Origin: Planctomycetota bacterium
GTDB lineage: Bacteria > Planctomycetota > UBA1135 > UBA2386
Direction: 5' to 3'
NCBI GenBank assembly: GCA_016713175.1
Contig: JADJPQ010000027.1
Location: 1 to 64,000, forward strand
DNA: 64,000 nucleotides
The position numbers and the translations under genes are program-made. Below are positions 63,115 to 64,000 of this stretch, in pieces. Numbering within the stretch: position 1 is the first letter of the stretch; every line of letters begins with the position of its first letter. A model generated the notes under the pieces. It did no database searches, had not been told where the DNA came from, and saw nothing but the letters and a program-made list of their open reading frames with translations.

Positions 63115-64000
63115 TCAGAACCCGCCGCCAGCCCCCGTTCCGGCCTCCACCGCCAGCAGCCGCGGCTGCCCCACCCCGGGCAGCACCACGACGAACCCGC
63201 CACCCCCGAGCGGCGAATCCTCGCACCAGATCATCCCGCCAAACCGCGCGACGATCACCCGCGCCGTCGCCAGCCCGAGCCCCGTTCCGGTCGGCTTGTC
63301 GGTCAGGTGATCCGGCAGCTGCGAGAACTTCTCGAACACCGCCTGCCGCTGCTGCGTCGGCACGCCTGGGCCGGTGTCGTCGATCCGCAACGACCACGAA
63401 CCATCCCGCTCGGCGACCGTGACCACCACCTTGCCGCCGGAGGGCGTGAACTTCAGACCATTGTCGATCAGGTTGCTGCACACCTGCCGCAGCCGCGCTG
63501 CATCCGCGACCACCAGCGGAGGCGAGCCCTCGACCTTCAGCTCGAGGTCGACACCGGTCGCCGCCGACTTGCCGGCGATGTCGACCACCACCTCGCGCGC
63601 CAGCGCAGTGGCATCCAGTTCGGCGTTCTCGAAGCGGGCATCGCCGCTCTCGAGCTGCAGGTAGTCGAACACGCCATCGACCATCCGGCTCAACGCCTTG
63701 CCTTCGTCGAGGATCACGCGAACGAACTCCGGCCACTCGATCGACTCGCCGGGCATCATGCTGGCCAGGATCTCGGCGTAGGCGACGATGTTGGTCAGCG
63801 GCGTGCGCAATTCGTGCGAGATGCTCGACAGGAAACGGTCCTTCAGCCGGGCCAGCTCGTGGCCGCGAGTCGCATCGACCAGCAGGAACACGGTGCCGAA
63901 ATCGTGGCCCGAACGCGCCGACCGGACCGGCACCGCGGTCAGGTCGTAGACGCGGTCGCCACAGGGGATCGCCGAGTAGCGGATCTGCGAGTCCGCGACC
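63115..64000 (-). CDS. sensor histidine kinase, PAS-HisKA-HATPase, 5' end beyond window
   Basis: Partial: the frame is open to the window edge. The first residues resemble the end of a PAS domain ('YDLTAVPVRSARSGHDFGTV'). HisKA has the phospho-acceptor His in 'LSSISHELRTPLTNIVAYAE'. The ATPase domain shows the N box 'CSNLIDNGLKFTP', G1 'IDDTGPGVP', F box 'FEKFSQLP' and G2 'GTGLGLATARVIV'. Apparently complete C-terminus, no fused receiver. Its partner response regulator is not visible; the degenerate receiver at 23701-24129 lacks the phospho-acceptor and is unlikely to be it. Confidence 0.92.
   Translation of the reverse strand, partial: VADSQIRYSAIPCGDRVYDLTAVPVRSARSGHDFGTVFLLVDATRGHELARLKDRFLSSISHELRTPLTNIVAYAEILASMMPGESIEWPEFVRVILDEGKALSRMVDGVFDYLQLESGDARFENAELDATALAREVVVDIAGKSAATGVDLELKVEGSPPLVVADAARLRQVCSNLIDNGLKFTPSGGKVVVTVAERDGSWSLRIDDTGPGVPTQQRQAVFEKFSQLPDHLTDKPTGTGLGLATARVIVARFGGMIWCEDSPLGGGGFVVVLPGVGQPRLLAVEAGTGAGGGF

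Overview
The window is GC-rich, gene-dense bacterial DNA that looks like Planctomycetota. The evidence is the gene content: an adjacent DUF1501/DUF1800 pair, an arylsulfatase, a 14-repeat FG-GAP/VCBS surface protein, a CotH-kinase protein, ECF sigma factors next to a CHAT-TPR gene and next to a Ser/Thr kinase-TPR gene, carboxypeptidase-regulatory-like secreted proteins, and many secreted proteins sharing one small beta-rich module. There is no rRNA, CRISPR array or phage block. One tRNA gene, tRNA-Val(CAC), lies near the right edge.

Layout. 1-4.6 kb: a broken + strand frame, a frameshifted TPR-CHAT protein, a membrane anti-sigma-like protein and an ECF-type sigma factor (minus operon). 4.7-5.8 kb: histone-deacetylase-family amidohydrolase. 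6.1-12.9 kb (minus): FG-GAP repeat protein, then DUF1501, DUF1800 and a secreted protein of unknown function with overlapping ends. 13.0-22.1 kb (plus): two anchored or secreted proteins, CotH, a STAND-like ATPase, a FabZ-like dehydratase overlapping a GT-C-like membrane protein, and a beta-propeller protein. 22.1-25.0 kb (minus): DUF4279, a bacterial Pus10, a degenerate receiver protein and a Suppressor-of-fused protein. 25.1-27.2 kb: SPFH + Arc/RHH pair and an FkbM methyltransferase. 27.5-37.3 kb (minus): lipase, cysteine dioxygenase-like, POT transporter, DPP-IV, and a PDZ/HEAT-like protein. 37.3-38.9 kb: a duplicated Rpn-nuclease unit. 38.9-39.9 kb: the selenoprotein. 39.9-48.8 kb: secreted proteins, PhzF, sulfatase and module-bearing proteins. 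48.9-51.1 kb: methyltransferase and the second, deleted Rpn copy. 51.3-64 kb: B12/radical SAM, secreted proteins, STPK/ECF pair, metallophosphoesterase, a papain-like candidate, tRNA-Val and a histidine kinase running off the window.

The most important feature is at 38876-39892. A single reading frame encodes a signal peptide and two thioredoxin-fold domains. It contains two in-frame UGA codons, each exactly where the first cysteine of the CxxC redox motif should be (U80-G-P-C83 and U219-P-W-C222). Each UGA is followed by a hairpin with a G in the second loop position at the distance expected of a bacterial SECIS element. I read this as a periplasmic two-selenocysteine thioredoxin-like protein. 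Selenocysteine synthesis genes (selA, selB, selC, selD) are not in the window and should be elsewhere in the genome.

Several genes carry apparent single-base frameshifts (CHAT, FG-GAP protein, sulfatase, the 44.2-46.3 kb gene, the 58.0-58.4 kb gene). The density is highest in the first ~1.3 kb, so assembly indels are as likely as true decay. The selenoprotein differs: its three segments are in one uninterrupted frame and no frameshift is needed.
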